Positions 34,274 to 47,747 of a DNA stretch of 64,000 nt are shown piece by piece. The position numbers and the translations under genes were made by a program. Under the pieces are notes generated by a model. That model had not been told where the DNA came from. It saw only the letters and a list, made by a program, of their open reading frames with translations, and made no database searches. This DNA is from Bryoerythrophyllum caledonicum (Eukaryota; Streptophyta; Bryopsida; Pottiales; Pottiaceae). The stretch spans positions 19,186,904 through 19,250,903 of the forward strand of contig OZ020517.1 of the NCBI GenBank assembly GCA_963971425.1, read 5' to 3'. Positions within the stretch are counted from its first letter, which is position 1. Each line of letters begins with the position of its first letter.

Positions 34274-37200
34274 TCATTCCTTTCTAGACAATTCTTTGTT
34301 GCTCGCCTTGTGGATAAACGGTTCACCACTACTTGATCTATTATCGTTTGAATCAATACTAGCCTCCTCTGCCTCTATGTCTAGAAAAACCTTTGCTCCC
34401 GAGTCCAGTCTAACGGTTAGTGGACAACATGGAGGCGACGGTTGCGCTGCGAGTGTGACAACGGCAACCTCTGCATACTTTGGCAATACATGTGGCTGCT
34501 CCGGACTGACAAGCACGCTTGCCATGCGAGCCAACACTTCAACTTGAGGTGTTGATGGAGAAGCCATGAGCAATGGCAAGAACCATCTGCAAACAATTAT
34601 GGTTAGAGATGCAACTTGATAGAATACAAAAAACAAAAATCAATTTCAGAAGAAGAGAACTTACTTACAATTTCACTTTGGCGCAGCCTTGATCTCAGGC
34701 TTGTCATCGCCATCCTCCAACGGCCGCTTGCGAGAAGGCTCCTCGACAAGCTCTGCATTTGCGGACTCTACCTCCACCGTGAGGAAAATAAGAGGTCGGA
34801 ACACCTCGTCAACCAATTCTTGTCTGCCTCCAAGGCAAGGATATGGCGCTTGAGGGCCTTGGAAGCCCTTATGGATGTGCTTGGAAAAGTGTGGAAAACA
34901 TCAGAGGTTACAGTTAGAATTATGGAACCATAAAAATTAATCAAAGAAAGTAAGATACCAAGCCATAGATGCAGCGAGGTCCAACACAATCTCATCCTCC
35001 TTTGTATAAAGATCGATGAGAACTGTCATGATGTTTTGTGACTTCTCTCTCGCACCCCGCCATGGTGTCCCCGTGGAGGCTCTCAATATGACTGAGTCAT
35101 GGGTAATGAAGTAGGTTAAATGACCGTCAGCCGATAACTCAATCTCATGCGCCAAAAGCTCGATTTTGTTGTTGAAGACAAATAGAGTTGGCGGATCGGT
35201 CTTCCTCACAAAGCACTTGACCATGAAGGTCTTGTGCGTACGGCTTGGGTGTCTTTCGGAGAAGAGGGGAAGTCCGTTGATGGCAAACCACTTTGCCTCC
35301 TCTCAAAAATCCGCCCCGGACGCCCAGGAAACCAATTCATTGGAAATGAACCTCAAATCTCGGTAAAAGACAATGATTGCCCCTCCATGGCAAAGGAACT
35401 CCATCGCGAGCTCAAAGCACTTCTGTATCCATGGGGATTCCTTCCTGCCGTTCGTGGTCGGTACTGTGGGAAACATGTTCCACACGGGGACCACAGTACC
35501 ACCTTCGATTCTTGTGACGGGCAAGTCCATTGGGACGTCAAATATAAACAAGTCCGCCAACCCGTTGTTGGATGGATCCCCGTTCAAGTACCGCGTCCTC
35601 AATCCGTTGAGGGCCTTTAGCCACTATGCCATCTCTCTCCAAACTGGTGGAACATCCTTAGAGGATGCAACACTATCAAACTCAGCAAAGATAGAGAAGG
35701 CGTTGTAGCACAGTACTTCAACGCCGATGCTGGACTCGACATGCTCCACCACGGAAATGGAGTAGATCGTCTGTGAAGGCTTTGCAACGTAAGCTGCAGG
35801 CCAACTACTGGTAGATGGAGAAACGCCAAATGTGGTCAACAGTAGTGGCGGCTGCAAAAAACCTCCGAGACCAACCACCGAAAGCAATTTCTCGGGCCCT
35901 TCTTTCACTACTATTGCCGCAAGCTCCTTGTTCCTGAGGATCGTATCCTTCCGCTTCTTCTTCGCTCTCTCTTTTTCCAACCATGCGGCCCCCCGCTCTG
36001 TTGCCTTAGCTCCAATCTTTATTGTACGCTCCGTTGCCCTTGCCTTGGCCTTCTCAGAAAGCTCTAGCTCTTCTATTATTGGATTAGAAGAGCTGACCGC
36101 AATGCCCACTCCAGACTGCAAAGCGAAGGCATTGCTACTCTCCTGATGCTCCACCTCATTTCTCGGAGTTGGAGCAATGTCTCGGAGCTCCAAGTACTAA
36201 GGGCATTGATCTAGGTGATGACAAGTATAGCGCCGCAACAGCGAGTTGGTAAAGATGCAGGCTTTGCGGACAGTAGTATCAATCCACTGCTTAAATCGGA
36301 TGGGCAACGCCCGCGGTTCCAACGCACCATTGTCAACTAGTTCCGTCCAAAAATACCTAAGAACCATCTTTTTTAAGGTCTGCAACGTCTCCGGCTGCTT
36401 CATAAACTCTTCAGACTTCAAGTACTTGGGCTTCACTCCCAAGTGATTTTTGAATGATCTATTCCAGAAAGCCAGAGAATGAGACTCAATCCATGAACCG
36501 ATGTCAAGGATTAGGTTTGGAAGGCCCTCTGTCTTGATGGCGACGTTGTCCTCCTTCAAAATCTTTGCGAACAACTTCTCAGCCTCCTCTTCTAGCTGCA
36601 AATTATAAAATTGTTGTTAGAAACTTATTTTTGTTTACAAAGATTGAAGCATAATAGCAATATTCATCTAGAAAACATACCCCTGCCTAGAAAGAAGCCA
36701 TGTCAAGCCAGGGGCAAAGATTGGTGTCTGAGCACGTAGCCTTCGGGAAGTTGTACTCATCTCTGCTTTCCTTACACAAGTTCCACCACCACATCTAGCA
36801 GCCCTTGAACCTGGCTGCGACCTTGGTGGTGAAGATGATAGATCAACTAGAGCTTCTCCGGCGTGATATCCGTCTTGTTCTGGTATACGTCATAATGGTG
36901 AAAAACTGAATCAAAAGGAAAGAAACATACAAGTAGTAAGCATAAAATCCGGGCTTCATAAAATGGTCACCGCTAACGTTCATAGATTAATATGAATGGA
37001 CATTCATATTAAATTGGAAGATACACATACCTTGTAGAAGAACTCCTTACTATTGTCCGGGTTTGCAACTACGAGTAGGCGGGTGAGCAAGGTACTGCAC
37101 TGAGTCTTCTTCTTTCCCGCTGCTTCAGAGCATTTTGTAACCAATTCAGCCGAGGTGCCAATCTGATCAACTTCAACACCCGTAACAAGCAAGTCCCAAT

Positions 37201-38220
37201 ATGAGCGAATGCAATCCTCTTGTGCGGCAATCAACTCCCGCTATAGAGACTATCAACGATATAGAGTATAGCAAAGTCTTCCATGAATTGATTCAGTGAT
37301 AGATTTAAAATAATCTCAGTTTAGACAATGTGAATGTACCTCGTACAATAACTTAAGGAATGCATCAAAGGTCATATGGTACCATTTCTTTGTCCCTTTC
37401 CGCCCCTACTCCGCTACATTCGCATGGTAGTCCTCCTCACTGATTAACCCCTTCAACTGATCAAAGTCCAATAAACCAAAATGTTGAATTTGCTTTAGCT
37501 CGTGCATAAGCTGTTGAGTCACAAAATCAGAATCCTTCTGCTTGAAAGTCAATGTACATAAATCTCAATAATGTTGACTTTCCTTAGTGACAATAATTCA
37601 GATAGAATTACCGAGCTGGTGCAATGCATTAAGTTGTGGAATTATAAGACTAAGGAACTGACTTTGTTCTAGTCGGTCATAGCGTCCAGGAGGTTGTGTT
37701 GATTCCCCAATGTTGGCTCCAACAACATCGCTTGTACAGGAATGTGTAATGCTACGTCAATCTTGTGCATTGTCGAGATGACCTCCATCCAGGCAAGGTG
37801 ACGGTGATTTCTATCCCACACATAGAAATATTGGTTTGAAAGCTCTTGCACTTCTGACCTGCCTTGAATCATTGCCTCAAACTTCATGTCCTCCTCCTGC
37901 CAGAGCTCTGTCCAACCGGCACGCTCTTATGGAAAAACCTTCCTCTCCACCATAGAGAAATTCTTTAAAGCAACGTAGAAACATGCTGAACCTGACCAGT
38001 ATCCTTTCACAAACTTACCCTTCAACTTCTCAATGTCGGGCTTCATTCAAACACGGACCTCCGTCATGGGCAGCATTCGGCACAGGGAGATGTCAAGCTC
38101 CGGCATTTGAGGGAAGATTGACCATTGGAGAACATCATAGGATGTCCCACGGATGGACCTCCTCAATGCTTGCTCCGTCGACTCCAAGCCTAGATCCACC
38201 CCATCACCGGAGCACGGATT
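34274..38220 (-). pseudogene. ParB-like plus beta-class DNA methyltransferase-like gene, decayed
   Basis: Read 5' to 3' on the minus strand. An exon near 38220-37669 has a ParB-type core with YFYVWDRNHRHLAWMEV (DRNHR at about 37815, cf. DGxHR) and two in-frame stops. Exon-like pieces follow at 37537-37341, 37240-37030 and about 36950-36690. One long frame at 36601-34970 is broken only by stops at 36197, 35624 and 35303. It holds LFIFDVPMDLP (about 35540, motif IV-like) and later LYTKEDEIVLDLAASM (about 34980, motif I-like). After a GT-AG intron, IRASKALKRHILALEAD (about 34880-34820) completes the usual post-motif-I helix. The order IV then I is that of beta-type N4/N6 methyltransferases. The catalytic DPPY and GxG residues are degraded. 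The last exon is about 34586-34274. The assignment is motif-based; the decay is directly visible. Confidence 0.62.
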
Positions 38221-38859
38221 TCTTGATCTCCCATCTATAGCTCCCTACTCAACTCCTCAGTTGGCAAAGGCATGCTGTCAGTGAGCGTGCAATATCCGCA
38301 CCATCGTTGCCAAAGTCCTGAGTCGTCGTGTCAAAGTCATGTGCTGTTGTGACCATTTCCGTTGACGACGTGCCCAAATCCTCCCGAGCCGGGGCTTGAT
38401 CTAAAATGAAGTCCCTCATCTTGATTATCGGAGATACTACGACATCACGGCCATCAGATGACCACCAACATAAATTGGGCCTAAAGCTTGAGCAAGACTA
38501 CCAGGCATTCCAACAACAAACTAGGGCCTTGCTCAACAAGATGCCCATATGAACAGATGCCGGAGCAAATAAAACCGTGAGAAAGCCACAAACACAAGCA
38601 AGATTGTGAACGGTGTTGCATTTGCAGGTCAGTAAATAATATCCTATGAATGAGAAAATATACTCACGGCAATAGTAAGCACATCAACGTGCTACATTCA
38701 AGGGCCGTTCATATAGAAGGTGCCCTTTCGAATACAAGCAGGAGCATCAATAGTATACCATAAGCAAGCGAAGATATCAAGGAAAAACATGCACAATGTT
38801 GGGTTATTACATGCCTTTCCAGCATCAAGGAGTGGCTGAGCAAGCAGGGGTGCTCTATT

Positions 38860-40860
38860 TCTAGGTAAACTCCGAGATAGAGCTCAATATCAACAAACAC
38901 ATGTATGGATACTGAAGAATGAAAAAATCCCAATAACCACTCTTGGTGTGCCTTGGATAAGAGGGCCTCTCAAAGAAGCCATAAGTGTTTTTCAAATTCA
39001 ATTTGCACTGCTCCGTTGGAGCAACTTCAGCTCATGCATTCAATCATCACAACAAGATTGCGCACCTTAAGGTGCTGCATTCCAGGGATGTGCACAGAAA
39101 CTCCCCGAACTCAAGCAGGACCGTACAAAACCAAAACCATGCAACGAAAATAAGAAAAAAAATGCACAAGGACCAGCATTCATAGGCTACAAACCGAGCA
39201 TCAAGACTATTGTGTTCAAGATCAGCAGCTGGATTTACTTACAAGCCCGAGCTGGAGCCCAGTATCAACGCACAAGTTGTTTGAATTTGAAGAATGTAAA
39301 AGTACAAATGACTCCTCCAAGTGAACCTCGGATCCAAGGGCCTCTCACAAGAGACTCAAGTGTTATATACAATACAACTTGTGAGTACTACGTGGGCAAC
39401 ATCAGCTCATACAAGGAAACATCAAGACGTAAACATGCATAAAATTTGGAGAAAAAATAGTACATGTGACCCCTCTTCGTGTGCCTTGGATCCGAAGGCC
39501 TCTCACGGGGGACTCATGTGTTTCTTAAAATCAACAATTTGAGTGCAACGTAGGAAATTATAGCTCATGAAATCAAACATCACGTCGCGAACAAACATGG
39601 ATTTTGAAGAATAAAAAAGTACAAGTGACCCCTCTAAATGAGCCTCAGATCCAAGGGCCTCTCATTGGGGACTCAAGTGTTTTTAATATTTCAGTTTGGT
39701 GTGAGCAACTTGGCAAATTTACCTCATGCAAGCAAACATTTTGACGAAAACATGCATGGATTCTTGAGAATGAAAGAGTACTTGTGACCCCTCTAGGTGT
39801 GCCTCGGATTTGAAGGCCTCTCATAGGGAACACCAGTGTTTTGAAATTTTCAATTTGGTGATAGCAACTTGGGTTACTTCAGCTCATGCAAGCAATCATC
39901 ATGACGTAAGCATGCATAAATTTTTGAGAATGAAAAAGTACATGTGACTCCTCTAGGTGTGCCTCGAATCCAAGGGCCTCTTTCAGGGGACTTAAGTGTT
40001 TTGAAATTTTATACTTCAAGAAGGAATCATGGGCATTTTCAGCCCGAACACTCAAACATCACTGAGCAAATCAACTAATTAGGATGTTGCATTCCAGAGC
40101 CACGCTTAGTCAAGGAACAAAAGCTATACTTTGTAGTACCATTTCAAGCCACAAATTCAATTACAAGCAGGCAAGAGGTTACATAGGTAGCAATCAAACG
40201 ACTTTGCGCTTGCACGGCTACTGCATTACAATGTCAAGCTAGGAAGAGTCCAATTTCAGTGCACATGTGCATGGATTTTGAAGAATCGTATGTTAACATG
40301 TGATCCCTCCAGGTGTGTCTCGGATCCAAGGGCCTCTCACAGAGGTCACATTTGTTTTGAAAATTTCAACTTGTACACTAAAGAAGCGGTATTTTCAGCC
40401 TGTGCACACTATCATCACCACGACATTGTCCACACCAAGGTGCGCATTCCAAGGCCGTGCACAATTGATGATGATGTACTGCGTCTAATAGCATGAGCAA
40501 CCAACGTTATGAAGTAAGTGCATGCACTAATGGCAGCATTCACGCAATGTTCTACGACTAACACGGCGGTTTCATGCGATCACAACTGTAGCAGTTCACC
40601 ATTCAAGCCAAACCAGGTGGTCCAAACCATTGCACATAAGCATGGATATCTTAGAATTAAAAAGTACCAGAGACTCCTTGAGGTGTGCCTTGGATTCGAG
40701 GGCCTCTCATAGGGGTCACATGTTTTTGAAATTTTCAACTTGCCCACCAAAAAAGCGGTATTTTCAGCCCATGCACACAATCATCACCACATCACTGCTT
40801 ACACCAAGGTGCAAATTCCTGAGCCGTGATGTTAATCCGAGGTCCAATTAATCAATATCA
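38860..40860. repeat. tandem repeat array, ~158-bp and ~365-bp units
   Basis: The marker GTGTGCCTCGGATCCAAGGG followed by CCTCTCA recurs at about 38949, 39324, 39480, 39640, 39797, 39957, 40312 and 40682. Spacing is 156-160 bp in the centre and 355-375 bp at both sides. Units share TTCAGCTCATGCA, ATCATCAC and GTACA-GTGAC segments. Longer units contain an extra ~200-bp block with AACCGACGTTATGA-like sequence. Confidence 0.78.
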
Positions 40861-41059
40861 ATAGCGTATGATAGCATTAGTAAGTTGCAACCGACGTTAT
40901 GACGCACGCATTCACAGATGGCATTAGTCACGCAATGCTCTACAAGGAACACAACAATTTGTAGCAATCAAGGTTTTGCCATTCACAAGTCAAGCCAGAT
41001 AAAGTGCCGAATATCATTGCGCAATAGGGATCATTGGTATCTTTCAAATCATGCCATCC

Positions 41060-43904
41060 AATGTTGAGTCTCGACGGGCAAATGATTACTCACCTTGGAT
41101 CGTACTCCTCAACTAGATCAGCCTCGATTCCCACACGTCATGCCGCAAGTTGGTTAGCAAAGTCTCCACCTTTAGGCACCTGACCATGGCTAGGCCACAA
41201 GTTAAGCACACTGCAACATATACAGAAATTTTACACAAGAAGAGTCGTTCTATTAAACGCATGATTGTATATACGGAGAAAGAAACATTGTGTAGCAAGT
41301 TATGAAAAAAAAAAAAAACTTGTTGAACAGCCTGTAACTACAGGAGCCAACTCTCTAGTCAAGCGTGGTGGGATAAGCCACGTGATGGATACATACCCGG
41401 CACTAGCACCTGGAGGTTGCCACGACAATATATACCCGTATCACACGCTTACTAGACCACCAAGGCCTGCTAGATGAAGGTCTGGGGTTAGCTAGCCTAT
41501 ATATTGTGAGCCGTAGGGGCCTTACCAAACGATATGGGACAAATGCAGGTCCTAGTATGGAGAAAAAGTAAAAACTCCACTTACTGTTTCGATTATCCGA
41601 AGAGATAAGTACAACATATTTTCATATTCTGAAGCACAATGAAGCATAGTCATGAACAAAGGAGTATAAGGAACTTAGGGAAGAAATGGAAAAGAAAAAT
41701 TGATTTTTAGGAGTCTGTGACTTACGAAAAAATGAGGAAAACCTATCAAAACAAACAGAGCTCTGTCTGTATGTGGTTAAGAATAAACTCGGGAAGAAAC
41801 AACCAAGATGAAAGACTACATAAATTTCCTACTTAAAACCAATACATAGTAAGTTTACACTTTAAAGTAAAACTCCTTAAGTTCAAAATTTTAGAGAAGA
41901 TCTCTTTAAGTATAAATTTGTAAGATTATTTAAAACATTGCTTTGAGTGAGATCATCTCTTCCTGTGAATTTAAAGTAATGAAAGTTTAAGTCACATCCT
42001 TGAGCAGACTAGAACCTTAAGAACCAGACGAGCAAGAGGAATTTAGTTCCTTTAAGAAAAGAACAAATAGGTTAGATCCTTATTTTCCTTAAGTAAGTCA
42101 GTTCTTAAAAAACTTGTTATGAGTCAGTTTTCTTAAGAACAAAATCAAAGTTAATTACATTTCAGATAAAACAAATTTTTAAGACTTAGATGCAGTATGA
42201 GAGTTTTTAAGAATATATGGAGGGATAGTGTCTTAACGAAAGAGCAAATTGAATTGAACCTTGTGAAAAAAAAACAAAACAACATAAACAACAAAACATA
42301 ATAAAAAATAAAATAAAATAAAATAAAAATAGGCATATAGATGAAAGGAAAAATAAGAGAGAACATGATAATTCTAAGGAGAGAGTATCATGAGAGGAAA
42401 AAAATAAGAGAGAGCATGATAATATTGAGAAATGAAGCAAAGAGGCTATGAAAACAATGTGAGTGATGTAGATAACACAATTAGTGGTGAGGAAATACAC
42501 ACACTACATAAATTGTATGATTGGATAGCTCACATAAGTTAGAAGAAATAGAAAAGTGTGAAAAGAAAATTAGTAATCTAGGATTAGTAATTAGTTGCAC
42601 GACTAATTTACTAATCAAGAGATGTGAGGACTAATAAGTGCTAATTTTCTAAACTTAAAAAAAAAAATATATATATATATATAAAAAAAAAATATATATA
42701 TATAAAATATATATATATATATAAAATATATATATATATAATATATATATATATAAAATATATATATATATAATATATATATATAAAATATATATATATA
42801 TATATAAAATATATATATATATATGATTGCAAGTGAAGTGTAGAGGAAGATATAGAAGAAAAATGAAATTGGAGAGAAAAATTTGAAAAGCAATGAAAAT
42901 AAAAAATGAAGATCTAAAATAGAATGGAAAATTCAAAGCTAAAAAAAAATAAAAAAATTGGAATACTTAACAAAAAGAGTTAAGTTAAAAGGAGAAACTT
43001 GAAGCCAAGTATGTATGAGACATACTTATTAAAGAGGAGAACAATGGAAAGTGAATAAAGACAATCAACAATTCTTAGAGAAGAAAGACAAGTAAGAAGA
43101 AATGCTATATGGAGCATAAGGAGACTAAAAGAAAATGATTAAAAAGGAAAATGAAAAAGGGAGATGAAGTGCAAAAGATCAAATTCAAGGACAAAGGTTG
43201 TTGAAGTCGACGAGGACGTCTCTAAGCTAAGAGGAGGGCTATGTAGAGCCAAAATAACAAAAATAGCTTTTTCCCGAAAATTAAGTATAAAAGGGGTTGT
43301 AGATATATGAAGAATTAAATAATTAATGATTAAGTTTACACTAAGCAATTAATTAATTGGAAAGTACCTATTTATATCCAAAAATTAGGAAATAATGGAA
43401 AACGGGTTGAACTCGCACCCTTTGGGTAGGGTGTACATTTTCATGAATAGATATGAAGAGATGTGAAGATTTAGTGGAATTAATCCTAATGGTTAATACT
43501 AGGGAAAATCTCTTGCCAAGAGGTGTACCTCTTGGATGTTGAGTAGAATGACTAGCTTGAATTTTTAGCATTCTTGGCCATTACCATAGAAATTCCTTGG
43601 AGGAAGATTGGAGTGAGTCCTAGCTTTAGGTGAAAAAGCTAGTTGATGACTCTTAATGTTGTAAGAATATTTAATTTTATATATGAATATATAATTATTA
43701 TTGAATTTGCATATGTAGAGTCTTGTGTGTGACTTGAGTCATATGTATAATTGCAATAATATGTGATCTTCATTGATTAAATTTGACATTGTGTTGTATA
43801 AATGCAATTGCATGCATTAGGTATTAATTGTGGATAAAATTCCTATGCATGAATGCATTGTATATTTATTCTTCATGAAATAAGTTAGGGAAATATCCTA
43901 ACTA
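41060..43904. other. AT-rich region left of the Tigger insertion
   Basis: Purine-rich on the plus strand with some TTAAG motifs (four exact CTTAAG at about 41877-42140). A short exon-like minus-strand segment near 41100-41215 could be an upstream remnant of the ParB-methyltransferase pseudogene. No gene is supported. Confidence 0.35.
42659..42822. repeat. (TA)n microsatellite with regular A-runs
   Basis: TA tracts of about 10-20 bp are punctuated by AAAA at intervals. The reverse frames give only Tyr/Ile strings. Confidence 0.85.
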
Positions 43905-46900
43905 CAGTCCAACTTTGATAATATCACACCCTCCGTTTCACCCAAAAGTGTGATATTATCAAGGTGTGACAATTTTGATAATATCACATTTGGCAATTTT
44001 AGGCAAAATGTGATATTATAAAAAAAAATCCAAAAAAAATCCAAAAAAATTTCAGAAAATTAAATAAAACAACAAACTATCATACACTTGATTTTCCAAC
44101 TTGAATCAATCACAAATACATGCCATAACTCACAAAAACCAAAGAAATGAATCACTTTTAGTTAGTGACATCCATATTAGGACATAACAAGCTAGTAAAT
44201 TCATTGAGACCTGACATAAATGATTTATCTCACCTCATGTGAAATAATCATTGAGACATAGCACGTGACAAGGTGTAACGTATATAAATTATGAATAAAA
44301 AATCTTCAATAGCAAAGAATAGACTTGAATGATTCAAAATAAATAAATAAATCAAATACTAAAATAACAATAAGAAACATTATAATGTTTCATTGAGATC
44401 AAACAAAGACCTCTCACTAGACACTAAAAAACTTCTAATGTCGCATTGCTTTGTTGATGTTGATGTTAGATGTGCAACACCTATTTTAATGAGTTTGTCG
44501 TGAGTTCTTTCCATTGCTATCAACTCTTCCGTACTAAAGAATTTAGAACCTTGACTAGCCATAAAATTGAAGACATCTTTTGCACACATTTGTGCATCAC
44601 CTAATTTTATAACTTTAGGCTCAACATCATCAATGTCAAGAACAATCTCTTCTTCTATGACATCACTTAATATTTCTTGTTCATTTTGTACCAATTGAAC
44701 AAGATCTTGAGTGGAGTATTCCACCTCAAATTCATCCTCCCCCTCCATGTTGACATATTCCGTTGGAGAAAGTTTCTCCAACGGTTGGCCATGAACGTCG
44801 GAGCCCAAGTTCAAAGCTCCAATTAAAGTTCCCAACTCTAAAACCGCCTCCTCTATCCTTGTCTTCACACGTTCATCAAGATTTTGAATATCTGCATTCC
44901 AATGTGCAGGTAGAATAGAGGATTTTCTCCAACAATTTCTAATAGTCTGATCATCTAACTCATGCCATGCCGCCACACACCATAACATAGCTTGAAAGAG
45001 ATTAACATTTAACTTCCCCAAATCCTGAACTGAGTTGCTATCAAACTGCTGTAAAGTCCAACTAACAAGCTTTCACTTGTAGCACATATTAAAAGCAGCA
45101 ATCACTCCCTGATCTAAAGGCTGAACAATGGAAGTGACATTGGGAGGAAGGAATAAAATAGTGATGTGCGAAAGTATAAATGCATTAAAACCATCAATCA
45201 CTCTTTTTATCTCCCCATGAATGTCGTGGCTTCCCGCATTGTCCATGATAATGCAAATCTTCCTCCCATTCAATGCCATCCGCCGGTTTTCACCTTTCAC
45301 CCAATGGGTAAAGATATCACCGTTCATCCATGCTGTACTATTAGAGTAATAGTGCACAACATTGTTTGGATCAAACTGACGAGGAAAACACCTTGGACGC
45401 GTTGACTTGTGAATAAAGACAATCTTCAACCGCTCTTTGCCTGAGATATTAGTGCAAAGACCTAGAGTGACATGATCTTTTTTCTTCTTATTTCCTTTAA
45501 CTTTTCCAATGTTCAATGTGTTGCAAGGAGGGGCTCTATAGTACAAACCTGTCTCATCAAAGTTGAAGACATCCTCGGGATCATAATCCTTCAAAATAGA
45601 GGGCATCTTTGCCATAGCTAGTGTCACTCCAGCTGCATCCGCATCTCCAGACTCGTCATGTAAATAATGACAGGCAATTCCATGCCGAGCTTTAAAGTTT
45701 TGCAACCATCCATGAGAAATCTTAAAGTCGTTGTCAGAAATCCCAAATGATTCTCTCAACTTATCAGCCTTACGAACAACCACATCATATGTAACCAATC
45801 CCCTCCGCGCTCGTACCTGGCCAAACCATAACACCAAAGCCTTCTCAAGCTGTGGCCATTTTCCATCTCGAGCCCGCCGTACACTGCCTTCACGTACACC
45901 CGCACCTAAATTCAGCCACTTCTCTTCGGCACGTAAAATCTTTGTGATTGTTGTACGATCCACAAGCTTGAATCCATGTTGACTCACCATGTATTGAGCA
46001 AGTTCTTCATGTTTCAAAGCCGGTTGAGCTTTGTGAACTTCACAAATCTTCTTTTTGTCAGCAGCTGATAAATCCACCCGTTGTCGTTTACTTGCCATTG
46101 CAAGAACCTCCTTCTGTTTAACCATTCAATAAAATCTTAAACCCTAAACTCAACAATTCTCACAAAATTGAAGGGTAATTTTGAACAAGATACAATTCAC
46201 TAGAGAACATTCACAAGCGTCCTACCTGGATGAGAGTGGCCGCACTACAGTACCAGCTGCAATTGATATTCCCCGCAAATACTGACAACATCCTGCAACG
46301 TGTAGAACTTCTACAACCTCGTTGAAAGCCCTGCGACCTGTCGTCGCGACCTGCTACTGCCGCCTGAAAGTCCTTCAAAGCAGTTAGGAACAAACTCGAG
46401 ATCTGCTTTCGCATTTATTTGTTAAGAAAAAAATAATGGCGAATCAAATATCATTGGACACCTTCCTGGTACTCCAGCAAAGAGCACACCTCAGCATAGA
46501 GCACACACTCCAGCAAAGGCCACACCTCAAAGCATTGCTTGTACCAGGATTTAATTCGTAGTTAGCTAAGGAATTTACATGTAGAATGAGAAGGATGATT
46601 TCTTGCCTCAGGTTTAGCACTCGCTCCTCCAGCAAGTCTTAATTATTAAAATATGGTACACTCTGGAAGGAGCGGCTTCTTCTTCATCTGAATTTTTGTT
46701 TGTTAAAACTCTGTAGGAAATTCCGGATCAGAGCCTAAGCCAACAACGCATATAATTCTTCATGGTGATCCACCGCTCAGGCCCATTTCTACCTCAAAGG
46801 CCTTCATAGCAATCCACAATCACAACCCGAGCTAATCAATCCACCACTGCAGTACTGTACCACCCTAAAGATCACACATGATTCCTACACCTAGTAACAA

Positions 46901-47747
46901 TTTGTTAGCAATTTACAAATTCAAGGGCCGTTGTAGTACCAGGAAAAAATCGCTACTCCCACATGAGCTGAATTGTAACTCAAGTCGTTGGGGTGTGCAG
47001 CAGGTCGCTGCAGCAAATGGGTCGCTGTTTTGTTTCGGGAAATCAACAACCGATTTGCAGTGATCCAGGGGCTTTACAACTAAGGCACCTCGGAAACCAG
47101 ACGAAAGAAGGTTCTGGATTCTCTGAAGAAAGACATGTTCTGCAGGTCCCATAACGACATTGAGATTTACTCTGATTGCTACACGTTGCCAGAAGCCATG
47201 ATTGAGATGATGATTCAACCCAACGACTTGCGACCTGCGACCCAACGACTTGATCGCATCCTCCACACTCCAACGACCTGCGACCCAACCTGCGGACTTA
47301 TCACGACCCCACCTTTACAATCCAGCACAGCTTGTAGAAACCCTCGGGACAATGCCACCACAAGAAAACTCTCAGGAAAAAGGCCGCCGCAAGGAAATCC
47401 TCATATTCTCCAGAGTCATGCTAGTTCGAGCTCGAAACCCTCGCACTTCCCTAACTCTCGTCCTCAGCAATATCAATGATTTGCCCACATTCTTCATCCA
47501 CAAATCACCCTCACTTGTATATACAGTACAACATTCCGACGAGATATGACATCATCTATGCTTATTCATCCATCCATTTTTTATATTGTCACACTACACT
47601 ACAGATTTTGAAAAAAAAATGTGATATTATCAAGGGTGATAGTGATATTAACAAGGGAGTTTTACACTACCTAAATCCGTTTCAAGGTTTTGGGTGACAA
47701 TATCAAGGTGTTCTATTAACAAGTGTGATATTATCAAGGTTAGGCTG
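43905..47747 (-). mobile_element. Tigger/pogo-type DNA transposon (3843 bp, TA duplication)
   Basis: Left end CAGTCCAACTTTGATAATAT and right end ATATTATCAAGGTTAGGCTG are inverse, and TA flanks both sides (43903-43904, 47748-47749). Several GTGATATTATCAAGG sites lie in both ends, in both orientations, as likely transposase-binding subterminal repeats. It encodes a minus-strand transposase and has a deletion derivative at 18167. Confidence 0.88.
44380..46125 (-). pseudogene. Tigger/jerky-type transposase with one in-frame stop
   Basis: First part 46125-45073 (350 codons), then TGA, then an open frame in the same phase to 44380: about 581 codons in all. Met10 (MASKRQR) may be the true start. 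Domains: psq-type HTH (about 15-75), Tc5/CENPB-type HTH (about 83-150), and DDE_1 with Asp190 (NFDET), Asp295 (IIMDNAGSH) and Asp338 (PLDQG), so the DDD triad is intact. The stop lies about 13 codons past the last Asp, in a CpG-type position (TGA where CGA would be natural). The acidic C-terminal tail continues unbroken. A truncated product would lack the end of the catalytic fold, so this copy is probably inactive, though only by one change. Confidence 0.85.

Noticed and set aside
42615..42936. Tyr/Ile-rich minus-strand ORFs
   Set aside because: They are translations of a (TA)n microsatellite.
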